Under the pieces are notes generated by a model. It had not been told where the DNA came from and did not search any database. It worked only from the letters and a program-made list of their open reading frames with translations. The translations under genes were made by a program, and so were the position numbers. From Mycobacterium persicum (GTDB lineage: Bacteria > Actinomycetota > Actinomycetes > Mycobacteriales > Mycobacteriaceae), in NCBI RefSeq assembly GCF_002086675.1, contig NZ_MVIF01000002.1, forward strand, positions 1-64,000: DNA of 64,000 nt. Direction: 5' to 3'. This document shows, piece after piece, positions 17,777-26,226 of this stretch. Every line of letters starts with the position of its first letter. Position 1 is the stretch's first letter.

Positions 17777-18904
17777 GTGACGCAGACCATTTCAGGCTCG
17801 GCTTCCGAATCGGCCCAGGATCCGTCGGAACGAGAGTTCGGTGCGAGCGGGATTGCGCTGTCGTCGTACCGGTTCCCGACGGGATGGTTCATCGTCGCGT
17901 TCGCCTCTGACCTGGCTCCCGGCGATGTCAAGCGTGCGCATTATTTCGGCGAGGAGCTGGTGCTGTTCCGCACCGCTTCGGGGCAGGTGCACGTGCTGGA
18001 CGCCTACTGTCAGCACCTCGGCGCCAACCTGGCTGTCGGGGGCACGGTTGAGGGCGAACACATCGTGTGCCCCTGGCATGGCTGGCAATGGCGCGGGGAC
18101 GGCACCAACGCGCTGATTCCCTACAGCAAGATCGGCTGCAAGAACAACGTCCGAATTCGCAGCTACCCCAGTACGGAGTGGTACGGCTTCATCCTGGTCT
18201 GGCATGAGCGCCACGGGCGGGCGCCGTACTGGCAGCCGCCAGTGCTGCCGGAGCTGGAGACCAACGAGTACTACCCGCTGCACCCACATAGCCGGATGCT
18301 CAACCGGGTCAAGGTGCACCCGCAGATGATCATCGAGAACGCCGCCGACCCCTATCACGTTCAATACGTGCACAAGGCCGCTAACCCGGCCACCACCGCG
18401 TCGTTTGAGGTCTCCGGGTACCACCTACACGCCACCGTCAATGCCCACTTCGGTGGCGGCAGACCCGCGACCTGGCTGACCCCGAACGGCCCGGTCGACG
18501 CCAAGATTGTCTACGACAACTACTCGCTGGGGTTGGGCTTCGTGCGCTTCCCCAGCGAGTTGGTGGGCACCGTTCAGGTCACCGGGCAGACGCCCGTCGA
18601 CGAGGATTACACCGACTACTTCTACACCCAGGCGTCCCTCCGGGAGCCAGGCGACACCGGCGACGTGCCGACCGGGCGCGCCGCCAAATTCCTGGCTTTG
18701 CAACAGGAAGTGATCAAACAGGACTTCTTCACCTGGGAGAACATGAAGTACCTGGAGAAGCCGAACCTGGCGCCCGAAGAAGCGCACGACTACGCCGCCC
18801 TTCGTCGCTGGGCGCACCGGTTCTACCCCGGCGCGCAGCCCTGCGCCGACGACTTCGGATACACCGCAGATGGTGAGCCCGACCCCGCGGCTGCGAAGGC
18901 GTGA
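17777..18904 (+). CDS. Rieske non-haem iron oxygenase, KshA-like
   Basis: A 375-residue oxygenase component. The Rieske [2Fe-2S] ligands are C78/H80 (YCQHLGANL) and C98/H101 (VCPWHGWQW). The mononuclear iron site is indicated by DPYHVQYVHK, with H194 and H199. Layout and length resemble 3-ketosteroid 9-alpha-hydroxylase KshA, so a hydroxylation of a polycyclic or terpenoid substrate is plausible. It needs an electron-transfer reductase, which is not encoded nearby. GTG 17777, after GGAAACGGAGA, is preferred to a TTG at 17744. It leads a five-gene plus-strand operon and the shared motif lies upstream. Confidence 0.88.
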   Translation: MTQTISGSASESAQDPSEREFGASGIALSSYRFPTGWFIVAFASDLAPGDVKRAHYFGEELVLFRTASGQVHVLDAYCQHLGANLAVGGTVEGEHIVCPWHGWQWRGDGTNALIPYSKIGCKNNVRIRSYPSTEWYGFILVWHERHGRAPYWQPPVLPELETNEYYPLHPHSRMLNRVKVHPQMIIENAADPYHVQYVHKAANPATTASFEVSGYHLHATVNAHFGGGRPATWLTPNGPVDAKIVYDNYSLGLGFVRFPSELVGTVQVTGQTPVDEDYTDYFYTQASLREPGDTGDVPTGRAAKFLALQQEVIKQDFFTWENMKYLEKPNLAPEEAHDYAALRRWAHRFYPGAQPCADDFGYTADGEPDPAAAKA

Positions 18905-18905
18905 T

Positions 18906-20486
18906 GTGAGCAGCCCTCCGGGGCCCTCCGATTTCGGAGTCGATCGCTTCACCGTTGCCGATGTGCTCGACCGGCGCGCAGCACAGCATCCGGACCGGGT
19001 GATGCTGAGGGTAGCCGGCGTCGACACCACCTTTGAGGACCTGCGACGGCGGTCGTGCGCTGCGGCGAGCATGCTGAGCGACCTCGGCGTCGACCGCGGC
19101 GACACCGTGGCGCTCTTCACCCCAACGTGCCCGGAATGGATCTACTTCTGGCTGGGCGCAGCACGAATCGGCGCCGTCAGCGCGGCGGTGAACGCCGCCA
19201 ATAAGGGCGACTTCTTGCTGCATACCTTGCGGCTGTCGCAGGCCAAGGTGATACTCACCGACCCGGAGCGGCAAAACCGCCTCGAGGATATCGCCGACCG
19301 CGTGGACACACTGAATGAGACTGTGGTGTTAGGTGATTCGCTGAGCACGGAGCTGAGCCGCGATGCCGGCCCATTGCCGGATGGGCTCGGCGAGACGGAG
19401 ATTGGATCGCTGTTCTTCACCTCCGGCACCACCGGGCCGTCGAAAGCCGTTGCCACGAGCTGGCATTACCTGTTCACGGTGGCCGCCACCGTGGCATCGG
19501 CCTGGCGATTCGCCCCCGGAGAGGTGCTGTGGACGGCGATGCCGCTGTTTCACCTGAGTGCGGCGCCCACCGTACTGGCACCGATGCTGGTCGGCGGAAC
19601 AACCGTGCTCGCCCGCGAGTTTCATCCCGGCGAAGTCTGGGACGAGGTGCGCGCGCATGGTGCCGTCGGCTTCGTCGGCGCCGGCGCGATGGTGTCGATG
19701 CTGCAGAACCTTCCCCCGGATTCCCGTGATGCGGCGCTGCCGTTGCGGTTCATCTCCGCGGCGCCCATTGCCGCGGACTCCTACCATGCGATCGAAAAGC
19801 GCTACGGCTGCCGTATCGTCACGATGTACGGGCTCACCGAGGCATTTCCCCTTACCGTCAAGGGCGTTGCCGACGACGGGGTTCCGGGAACATCGGGGAA
19901 GCCGAATCCTAATTTCGATGTGCGCGTTGTCGACGACGCCGGCAACCCGCTACCGACCGGACTGGCCGGAGAGATCGCCTGCCGGCCCAGATTCCCACAC
20001 GTGATGAGCGAAGGGTACGTCAGTGATTACGCCGGATCGGGACTGCACGTCGATCGCCATCCCGACTGGTTCCACACCGGCGACCTCGGGAGATTCGACA
20101 GCGCCCAGAACCTGACCTACCTGGATCGCAGCAAGGATTCGTTACGCAGACGCGGCGAGAACATCTCTTCGGTGGAAGTGGAAACCGTCGTGGCAAGCCA
20201 TCCGGCGGTGCTGGAGGCGGCGGCAATCGGCGTCCCCAGCGGGGTAGGCGAGGACGACATCCTGATGATCGTGACCACGCGCCCCGGCGCTGCCGTCGAC
20301 TACACCGAGTTGCTCGACTTCTGCGCTGCCCGCATGCCCTACTTCTGCGTTCCCCGATATGTGGAGTCGGTCGATGAACTTCCGAAGAACGGAATCGGGC
20401 GAATACGTAAAGATCTGTTGCGTACCAGGGGTTTAACGCCGGCTGCCTGGGATCGCGAAAGACATGGCTACCGGGTCAGCCGATGA
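18906..20486 (+). CDS. Acyl-CoA synthetase (FadD/CaiC-like)
   Basis: A 526-residue ANL-superfamily ligase. Seen: the P-loop TSGTTGPSK at 172-180, the YGLTEAF motif, GDLGRFDSAQNLTYLDRSKD with RRRGENISSVEVE, and a C-terminal catalytic lysine in GIGRIRK. It resembles carnitine/crotonobetaine-type CoA ligases. Its GTG start lies 1 bp after the Rieske gene's stop, so the two are translationally linked. This is the second CoA ligase in the cluster and may act on an acid exposed after ring or side-chain oxidation. Confidence 0.87.
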   Translation: MSSPPGPSDFGVDRFTVADVLDRRAAQHPDRVMLRVAGVDTTFEDLRRRSCAAASMLSDLGVDRGDTVALFTPTCPEWIYFWLGAARIGAVSAAVNAANKGDFLLHTLRLSQAKVILTDPERQNRLEDIADRVDTLNETVVLGDSLSTELSRDAGPLPDGLGETEIGSLFFTSGTTGPSKAVATSWHYLFTVAATVASAWRFAPGEVLWTAMPLFHLSAAPTVLAPMLVGGTTVLAREFHPGEVWDEVRAHGAVGFVGAGAMVSMLQNLPPDSRDAALPLRFISAAPIAADSYHAIEKRYGCRIVTMYGLTEAFPLTVKGVADDGVPGTSGKPNPNFDVRVVDDAGNPLPTGLAGEIACRPRFPHVMSEGYVSDYAGSGLHVDRHPDWFHTGDLGRFDSAQNLTYLDRSKDSLRRRGENISSVEVETVVASHPAVLEAAAIGVPSGVGEDDILMIVTTRPGAAVDYTELLDFCAARMPYFCVPRYVESVDELPKNGIGRIRKDLLRTRGLTPAAWDRERHGYRVSR

Positions 20487-20546
20487 GCTAGCGTAGTGTC
20501 ACGTCCGTCGGTTCGGTTATCCCCGCGAGTGTGGCTGGAGAGCACA

Positions 20547-20972
20547 ATGACGTTGTCCTATCAAGAACAGCAGATGCTGCACGCTGCGACGGGCCGCGCC
20601 GCCATTCTGGATTTGACCGCGCGACACAATCGCGCGTATTCCGAGGGTGACCGCGACGCATGGATCGCCACCTTCCGTCACTCCGGCGCAAGTTATAGCC
20701 GTGACGGCGAATCATTCGGTGATCCGCGGGCGGCCTTCGACGGCGGCGACGGGCAACGCCTGGTCACCGTCGACCACGAGGTCCGCATCGACGGGGTCAA
20801 CGCCACGCAGCGTTGTGTCGCGCTGCTCTTTGCCCGCGTGCACGGCGACACCACGCTGCGGGCCACCGGGACATTCCGCGATCAGCTGATCTACGAGCGG
20901 GGCGGTTGGTATTTCGCTTCCCGCGCGCTGCAATGGGATTCGGTACCGAGCCGGCATCCGCTCGTCATGTAG
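20547..20972 (+). CDS. SnoaL-like (NTF2-fold) protein
   Basis: A 141-residue protein of the NTF2-like/SnoaL_4 type: an N-terminal helix pair (ARHNRAYSEGDRDAWIATF), then a curved beta-sheet ending in RGGWYFASRALQW. Such proteins are small isomerases, dehydratases or the small subunits of ring-hydroxylating oxygenases. The ATG at 20547 has GGAG ten bases upstream. It lies 60 bp after the ligase gene, in the operon led by the Rieske oxygenase. A role in isomerisation or as an oxygenase partner is possible but unproven. Confidence 0.75.
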   Translation: MTLSYQEQQMLHAATGRAAILDLTARHNRAYSEGDRDAWIATFRHSGASYSRDGESFGDPRAAFDGGDGQRLVTVDHEVRIDGVNATQRCVALLFARVHGDTTLRATGTFRDQLIYERGGWYFASRALQWDSVPSRHPLVM

Positions 20973-20984
20973 CCGGTTGCCCAC

Positions 20985-21503
20985 GTGAACTACCAACTGG
21001 CCTTCGGCAGCTACCAGGATGCGCTGCGGATGGTCGGTGCGACAACGGAACCGAGAACCGCCGCGACTGTGGTGAGCGGCGCGCGCATTCAGCTGTTCGC
21101 TGCCATGGTTCGCGACGGAAACCCCTCATATTGGGACGCCGAATACGCCCAGAGGCGTTGGGGCGGCTTACTGGCGCCGCCGGCCCTTTTGATGGGCTGG
21201 CTGATTCCGCCGCCGTGGCAGCCGGGAGGCCGGGTGCCCGCCGCGTCGTTGGCGCTGCGGGTGCCGTTGCCGGGCACCACGTTCATCAACGCGGCCAACG
21301 ACGCCGAGTTTGTGCGGCCCATCGTCGAGGGCGATCGGCTCACCGTCGTCGAGGAACTGGTGTCGGTGTCCCCGGAAAAGCAAACCCGGCTCGGGGTCGG
21401 GCATTTCGTCGAAACGCTGGAGACCTACCGCCGCCAGGATGGCGCGGTGGTGGCCACATCGCGAAATACGTTGTTCCGCTTCACGCCTGGGCCACGACCG
21501 TGA
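20985..21503 (+). CDS. MaoC-like hydratase subunit (FAS1-DH/HTD2 type)
   Basis: A 172-residue hot-dog-fold protein (MNYQLAFGSYQDALRMVG; AAMVRDGNPSYWDAEYA; LAPPALLMGWL). It has the N-terminal-type MaoC fold of (R)-specific enoyl-CoA hydratases, which in actinobacteria often pair with a second MaoC subunit. The next gene starts within this one's stop codon (GTGA) and is the probable partner. Together they would hydrate the enoyl-CoA made by the acyl-CoA dehydrogenases. Confidence 0.78.
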   Translation: MNYQLAFGSYQDALRMVGATTEPRTAATVVSGARIQLFAAMVRDGNPSYWDAEYAQRRWGGLLAPPALLMGWLIPPPWQPGGRVPAASLALRVPLPGTTFINAANDAEFVRPIVEGDRLTVVEELVSVSPEKQTRLGVGHFVETLETYRRQDGAVVATSRNTLFRFTPGPRP

Positions 21504-21934
21504 CCGATCGGACGTGGAACGACATCACCGTTGCGCTCGAGCTGCCCGAGGTCGTCGACCAGATCAGCTATCAGCGGGTGGTGGAGAACGCCGGGGCGAC
21601 GTGGGACTACTTTCCGGGGCATTTCGATCCGACATATGCCCAAAGCCAGGGAAACCCAACCATTTTCGTCAACACCATGCATCTGGCGGGATTCGCCGAC
21701 CGGATCGCGACCGACTGGGCCGGTCCGGGCAGCCGGGTGGTACGCCGTTCCATGCGGCTGACCGGCTCGATCTATGCCGGCGACACCATGGTGGGCCGGG
21801 GCCGGGTGGTGGCCAAACGGTGTGACGAGAGCGTCCAGCCGCCACGTTATCTCGTCGATCTGCGGATCGAGGTGACCAATCAGCACGGCGCGGTGTGCTG
21901 TCCGGTCGAGATCACCCTGCAGTTGCCGCAATGA
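21500..21934 (+). CDS. MaoC-like hydratase subunit (second)
   Basis: A 144-residue hot-dog-fold protein starting at GTG 21500, overlapping the previous stop by 4 bp. The motif HFDPTYAQSQGNPTIFVNTM resembles the hydratase motif of the MaoC family, in which an Asp (here in FDPTY) and a His act on the enoyl-CoA. The following lid and sheet (AGDTMVGRGRVV) fit the family. It is the last gene of the operon, and its 3' end overlaps the converging aldehyde dehydrogenase by 23 bp. It probably forms a heterodimer with the previous gene product. Confidence 0.78.
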   Translation: MTDRTWNDITVALELPEVVDQISYQRVVENAGATWDYFPGHFDPTYAQSQGNPTIFVNTMHLAGFADRIATDWAGPGSRVVRRSMRLTGSIYAGDTMVGRGRVVAKRCDESVQPPRYLVDLRIEVTNQHGAVCCPVEITLQLPQ

Positions 21935-23411
21935 CATTGAGGACATTGGGCGGCGGCATTTTCCCGTTGCACAGCACCGATTGCAGCTCGACATATTCGG
22001 CCAGGCCCTCGGGCCCGAATTCGCGGCCGATACCCGACTTCTTGAAGCCGCCGAACGGTGTGCTGATGTCGAGCATGTACATGTTGATGCCGTAGGTGCC
22101 GGTCCGGATCCGGGCGGTGATTTCGAGGCCGTGGGCGGTGTCGGCGGTCCACACCGAACCGGCCAAGCCGTAATCGCTGTCATTGGCGATCCGGATCGCG
22201 TCCTGCTCGTCACGGTAGGTGAGAACGGTCAACACCGGTCCGAATATCTCCTCCCGTGCGATGCGCATGTCATTGGTCGCGCCGGTGAACAGCGTCGGCC
22301 GCACGTACCAACCACGATCGGCCGGGCTGTCCTCGCCGCCGACCACAACGCGCGCGCCCTGCTGCCGCCCGGATCTGATGTAGTCCTGAACCCGAAGCTG
22401 TTGGCGCCGGGCGACAAGTGGTCCGATATCGGTCGTGTCGTCACCGGGGTCGCCGACCCGCAGCGCCGCCATCATGTCGGCCAGGGCATCGACGACTTCG
22501 TCGTGACGGCGTTCGCTGACCAGGATGCGGGTCTGGGCAACACAGGCCTGGCCGTTATTCATCAACCCGGCCGTCTTCAACCCGGCGACGGTCTTATCGA
22601 GGTCGGCGTCGTCGAGGATGATCGCCGCCGATTTGCCGCCCAGTTCCAGGCTGACCCGTTTCAGTTGCGCTCCGCACTCCGCGGCGATGCGGCGTCCGGT
22701 GGCGCTGGAGCCGGTGAACGCGATCTTGTCCACCCCGGGATGGCTCACCAGCGCCTGGCCGACAGACGGTCCGCCGGTGAGCACCGAGACGACTCCCTCG
22801 GGCAGCTCGATCTGCTCGATCATCTCGGCCAACCACAAAGCGTCCAAAGGAGTTTCGGGAGCGGGTTTGACGATGACGGTGCAGCCGGCGATCAACGCCG
22901 GGATCAGCTTCGGCATGATCAGGCATTGCGGCACGTTCCACGGCACAATGGCGCCGACCACGCCGACGGGCGCACGACGCAGGTGCGCCTCGCCGAGCAC
23001 ACCCTGCCGCCGTTCCGTCCACGGGAAGTCCCGGGCGGTCGCCAGCGCCAGATGGATCATCGACGCCGCACCAGCCGCCTGGCCCAGCCTGCTGAAACTG
23101 CGCGGCGAACCCATCTCCGCGGTGATCAGGTCGGCCATGTCGTCGAGATGGTGTGCGTAAATCGCGGCCAGTTGCTCGATTTTGCTCATTCGCTGGTGCG
23201 GATTCCACAGCGGCCACGGACCGTGGTCGAACGCCTGCCGGGCGGCGGCCACCGCCGCCTCGACGTCGCCGGGGCCCGCCGCCGGTGCTTCGCCCAGCGG
23301 CTGCTCCGAGTGCGGGGAAATGACGCAGAGCCGTTCCGGCGTAGTGGGTTTGCGCCAGCGCCCGCCGATGAACAGTTCGTCATACCTGTGACGCGGGGAT
23401 TCTGCCGTCAT
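21912..23411 (-). CDS. Aldehyde dehydrogenase, NAD(P)-dependent
   Basis: A 499-residue ALDH-superfamily enzyme. The catalytic cysteine is Cys290 (NNGQACVAQT), the general base is Glu256 (ELGGKSAA), and the cofactor loop is FTGSSATGRRIA. Length and motifs are complete. It oxidises an aldehyde to an acid, which would feed the CoA ligases of this cluster. It is transcribed alone on the minus strand from a divergent region shared with the lipocalin-like gene, which carries motif copy C. Confidence 0.92.
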   Translation of the reverse strand: MTAESPRHRYDELFIGGRWRKPTTPERLCVISPHSEQPLGEAPAAGPGDVEAAVAAARQAFDHGPWPLWNPHQRMSKIEQLAAIYAHHLDDMADLITAEMGSPRSFSRLGQAAGAASMIHLALATARDFPWTERRQGVLGEAHLRRAPVGVVGAIVPWNVPQCLIMPKLIPALIAGCTVIVKPAPETPLDALWLAEMIEQIELPEGVVSVLTGGPSVGQALVSHPGVDKIAFTGSSATGRRIAAECGAQLKRVSLELGGKSAAIILDDADLDKTVAGLKTAGLMNNGQACVAQTRILVSERRHDEVVDALADMMAALRVGDPGDDTTDIGPLVARRQQLRVQDYIRSGRQQGARVVVGGEDSPADRGWYVRPTLFTGATNDMRIAREEIFGPVLTVLTYRDEQDAIRIANDSDYGLAGSVWTADTAHGLEITARIRTGTYGINMYMLDISTPFGGFKKSGIGREFGPEGLAEYVELQSVLCNGKMPPPNVLNVIAATAG

Positions 23412-23456
23412 CGGGGCACCACCTCGGGGCAGGCGACGGTAACTTCGCTATTGATG

Positions 23457-23474
23457 CTAACATAGCAAAAAAGC
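23457..23474 (+). promoter_or_regulatory. Shared AT-rich motif, copy C
   Basis: CTAACATAGCAAAAAAGC lies between the divergent aldehyde dehydrogenase (start 23411) and the lipocalin-like gene (start 23502). It matches copies A and B in 13 to 14 of 18 positions. Confidence 0.48.
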
Positions 23475-23501
23475 GTGGTCCGGCGCCCGGGAAGGCCTGA
23501 C

Positions 23502-24866
23502 ATGAGCAGCGACTGGCGCAGTTACCCGTTCCAGCTGGTGGCGCGCGACAGTGCGCTGGATTTTCCCGCCGCCGAAGGCGCCCACGCCGACCAGGAGTCC
23601 GATACCTGGTTTCTCGCCGGCCAACTGGACGCAACCGGCTCCGGCCGCTCGTTTGCGTTTCTGGCCATCCTCAACAAGAACCGGCCCGGCGGCTCGGTGG
23701 TCGCCGACTTCTACACGCTGGCATTGTTCGACCTCGACACCGGCGAGTACGGCACCTATACCGATTACGACATGCCGCCGGCCAGCATGGCGCCCGGCGC
23801 CCACCCCAAGCTGTCGGCCGCAACGGGGCATCTGGACCTCGAATACCGCAGCGGCGCCGGCATCGCGTCATGGATCACCTGCCGTGACGCCGACGGGGAC
23901 CTGTTGCCCTACACCTACCGGGTCAGTCTGGTGGGAACCGATCAGGCCGGTCGGTTGATGCGGCTGGATCTGGTCGTGACGCCCACGCGCGCGCCCACCC
24001 CGGTGGGGGCGTCGGCCTACAACGGAAAGATCGTCTGCTTCGGCCAGCCCGATACCCACTCCTATTTTCAGACCGGCATGGCGATGACCGGAACACTGCG
24101 CTGGGGCGAGGCGAAGGAACTGGTCACAGGTGCGGCCGGGCATATCGACCGGCAGTGGTTTCCGAGGTACGCCGGCGGCGGGGGAGACCCGCGGGGACGG
24201 TCGCACGAATGGCGCACCATCCATTTCGACAATGGTGTCGACATGAGCATCTGGCGACAGTTCGACCGTACGAACGGCAATGCGGTGCAACCGTTTACCG
24301 GCGTGACGGCAAGTTACCCCGATCCGGACCGGGCGCCGCAGTACGCCGAGGACGTCGACGTCACCATCCTCGGCTATGTCCGCTGGCCGGAGGCCGTGCG
24401 GCCGCTGCTGCCGCCGATCACCCCGGTCCGCTACCTGCCGGACCGCCACCGGATCACCTGCGCCACAATGCAATTGGAACTGATCGGAGAGCCGCTGGTG
24501 GCCGCTCCGGCCCATGGCCTGCCGATCGAATACATGGAGGGCCCCTACCGCTACCGCGGCACCCTGCAGGGTGAGCCGGTGACCGCCTTCGCGTTCTACG
24601 AGCGGTCACTGGCGTTGTATCGCGATTGGGAGCTGATCGACGTGCTGGCCGCTACCGTCGCCAATGCTCGGCCACCGGCCCCGGAGTTGGCTGCCCTGGT
24701 GGAACGCGTGACGCCATTGGTGCTTTCGGGCCGCCGCACGGAGGCCCTGGAGATGTTGCGGACGGAATCAGCAGCGCTTCCCGACGATTGTGATCAGGAT
24801 TCTCGTGACGTTCTCGAGGCGCTGATCGGCTCGCTGACGCAGCAGACTCCCTCGGTGAAGCTGTAA
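23502..24866 (+). CDS. CrtC/AttH-like lipocalin-fold protein
   Basis: A 454-residue protein that I assign tentatively to the AttH/hydroxyneurosporene-synthase (CrtC) lipocalin-like family. It has long beta-rich stretches, a YNGKIVCFGQPDTHSYFQ segment, and the conserved GHIDRQWFPRYA and EWRTIHFDNGVDMSIWRQF motifs. Members hydrate isolated double bonds in carotenoids or other terpenoids or bind hydrophobic ligands. No signal peptide is visible, so it should be cytoplasmic. ATG 23502 follows GGGAAGG; the longer frame crosses motif copy C. Its presence beside two Rieske oxygenases is the main hint of a terpenoid-like substrate. Confidence 0.65.
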   Translation: MSSDWRSYPFQLVARDSALDFPAAEGAHADQESDTWFLAGQLDATGSGRSFAFLAILNKNRPGGSVVADFYTLALFDLDTGEYGTYTDYDMPPASMAPGAHPKLSAATGHLDLEYRSGAGIASWITCRDADGDLLPYTYRVSLVGTDQAGRLMRLDLVVTPTRAPTPVGASAYNGKIVCFGQPDTHSYFQTGMAMTGTLRWGEAKELVTGAAGHIDRQWFPRYAGGGGDPRGRSHEWRTIHFDNGVDMSIWRQFDRTNGNAVQPFTGVTASYPDPDRAPQYAEDVDVTILGYVRWPEAVRPLLPPITPVRYLPDRHRITCATMQLELIGEPLVAAPAHGLPIEYMEGPYRYRGTLQGEPVTAFAFYERSLALYRDWELIDVLAATVANARPPAPELAALVERVTPLVLSGRRTEALEMLRTESAALPDDCDQDSRDVLEALIGSLTQQTPSVKL

Positions 24867-24903
24867 TGTGGCAGCAGTCTTCTCGGCCTTTTGCTGCGAA
24901 TCT

Positions 24904-26052
24904 TCAGCCTCGGTGCAACGCGTCGAGCGCGCGCTCCCATGCGAGGTGACGGTGTTGTAGCCCCGGCTCGTTGCGCCCGAACACCAGTCGCTCCCGTGCG
25001 CCCGATTCGAGGTTGGCTTGCAACGACTCGGCCAGTCGATAGTCCTCGTCGCGGACCGTTGCGTGTGCGTACTCGAATACGGCCTGGGCGCCCGCGGCCA
25101 CGGATTCATCGGAGACGTCCAGCGCTGTGGAGTTCTGGTGGACGGTGACGGATCGGCCCGGTTGCTCACCGGGGTAAACGCGGAACAGCTCGCCGTTGGC
25201 GATGGTCACCGATAGCACGATGTTGGGAAACAGCGCGTAGATCACGACCATGTGGTGGAACGGATTCCACTGGTCCTCGGGCGCAGTGTCCAGCTCCATG
25301 ATGGTGTTGAGCGGAAAGATCAATCGATGGTGTGGTCCATAGGAGTCGAAGACCGTGCAATTGCTGCGGGCGATGGTGGCGAAGGTTTGCCTGTGCACCG
25401 TGGCGAAGTGGTAGTTCTCCGAAAATGTGTCAATCGCCAGCTTCCAGTTGATCCGCGAGTCGAGCACCTTCTCGCCCAGCGGAGACCAGTGCCCGATTCC
25501 CCATGAGTCGAGTTCGTCGGCCAGCGGTCCCAGGTGTTTTGCGATGTCTAGGGTGGCGCCGGGGTCCAGGGCAACCCACAGAAAACCAGCGAACTCAGTG
25601 GCCGGAAGCCTGGTCAACCCGTCGTCCTTCAACGTCATCTCGGGAAACCCTTCCCGGCCCGGGAGTCCGACCAATCGCCCGCCGTTGTCATACGTCCAGG
25701 CGTGGTAGGGGCAGCTGAACCGCTTCGCGGTGCCACACCCGGTCGCCACCTGCGCTTGTCGATGCAGGCAGACATTGTCAAAGGCGCGCACCGAGCCGTC
25801 CGACGTCCTGGTCAGCAGCACGGATCGCCCCATCACCGTCTTGGTGCAATACGAGCCGGGCCGCGGAAGCTCGGAGACGTAGCCGACCAGTTGCGGGCAG
25901 GACATCACCACGGCCCGCTCCCGGTCGTGTCGCTCGGGCGAGGTGTACTCCCGCGCGCGGACCGTGTGCTGCGAAGGCGCCAGGTCGGTCGTCTGGTCGC
26001 GTGCGAGCTTTAGTGCACGGCGGGTGAGGTCGATGAGCTGGTGGTGATCCAT
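24904..26052 (-). CDS. Rieske oxygenase, ring-hydroxylating alpha-subunit type
   Basis: A 382-residue oxygenase. The Rieske ligands are C95/H97 (CLHRQAQV) and C114/H117 (SCPYHAW). The mononuclear iron site is ENYHFATVH with H215 and H220. It is of a different subfamily from the KshA-like enzyme at 17.8 kb and is closer to aromatic-ring or choline-type oxygenases. No ferredoxin or reductase gene is adjacent. It converges on the lipocalin-like gene with a 37-bp gap. An AT-rich tandem repeat precedes its start. Confidence 0.88.
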   Translation of the reverse strand: MDHHQLIDLTRRALKLARDQTTDLAPSQHTVRAREYTSPERHDRERAVVMSCPQLVGYVSELPRPGSYCTKTVMGRSVLLTRTSDGSVRAFDNVCLHRQAQVATGCGTAKRFSCPYHAWTYDNGGRLVGLPGREGFPEMTLKDDGLTRLPATEFAGFLWVALDPGATLDIAKHLGPLADELDSWGIGHWSPLGEKVLDSRINWKLAIDTFSENYHFATVHRQTFATIARSNCTVFDSYGPHHRLIFPLNTIMELDTAPEDQWNPFHHMVVIYALFPNIVLSVTIANGELFRVYPGEQPGRSVTVHQNSTALDVSDESVAAGAQAVFEYAHATVRDEDYRLAESLQANLESGARERLVFGRNEPGLQHRHLAWERALDALHRG

Positions 26053-26090
26053 CGCGACCCCCGGTTGCGATCGAGTGCGGACTGCTCGCC

Positions 26091-26109
26091 TCTAACTTTA
26101 CTAACTTTG
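26091..26109. promoter_or_regulatory. Tandem 9-bp repeat upstream of the second Rieske gene
   Basis: CTAACTTTA followed directly by CTAACTTTG, about 40 bp upstream of the Rieske start. The CTAAC core recalls the shared motif, but the rest differs. It may be a promoter element or a tandem regulator site. Confidence 0.35.
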
Positions 26110-26226
26110 CATTGACAGCAAGAATCGGCCCCGACCGCCGCCCAAACGTGCGTTGTGACATTGTGATGTAGATGTGACTGGCGAGCTCAATGAGTCAATT
26201 GATATAGGTGTCGTACTCTGTGGCTT

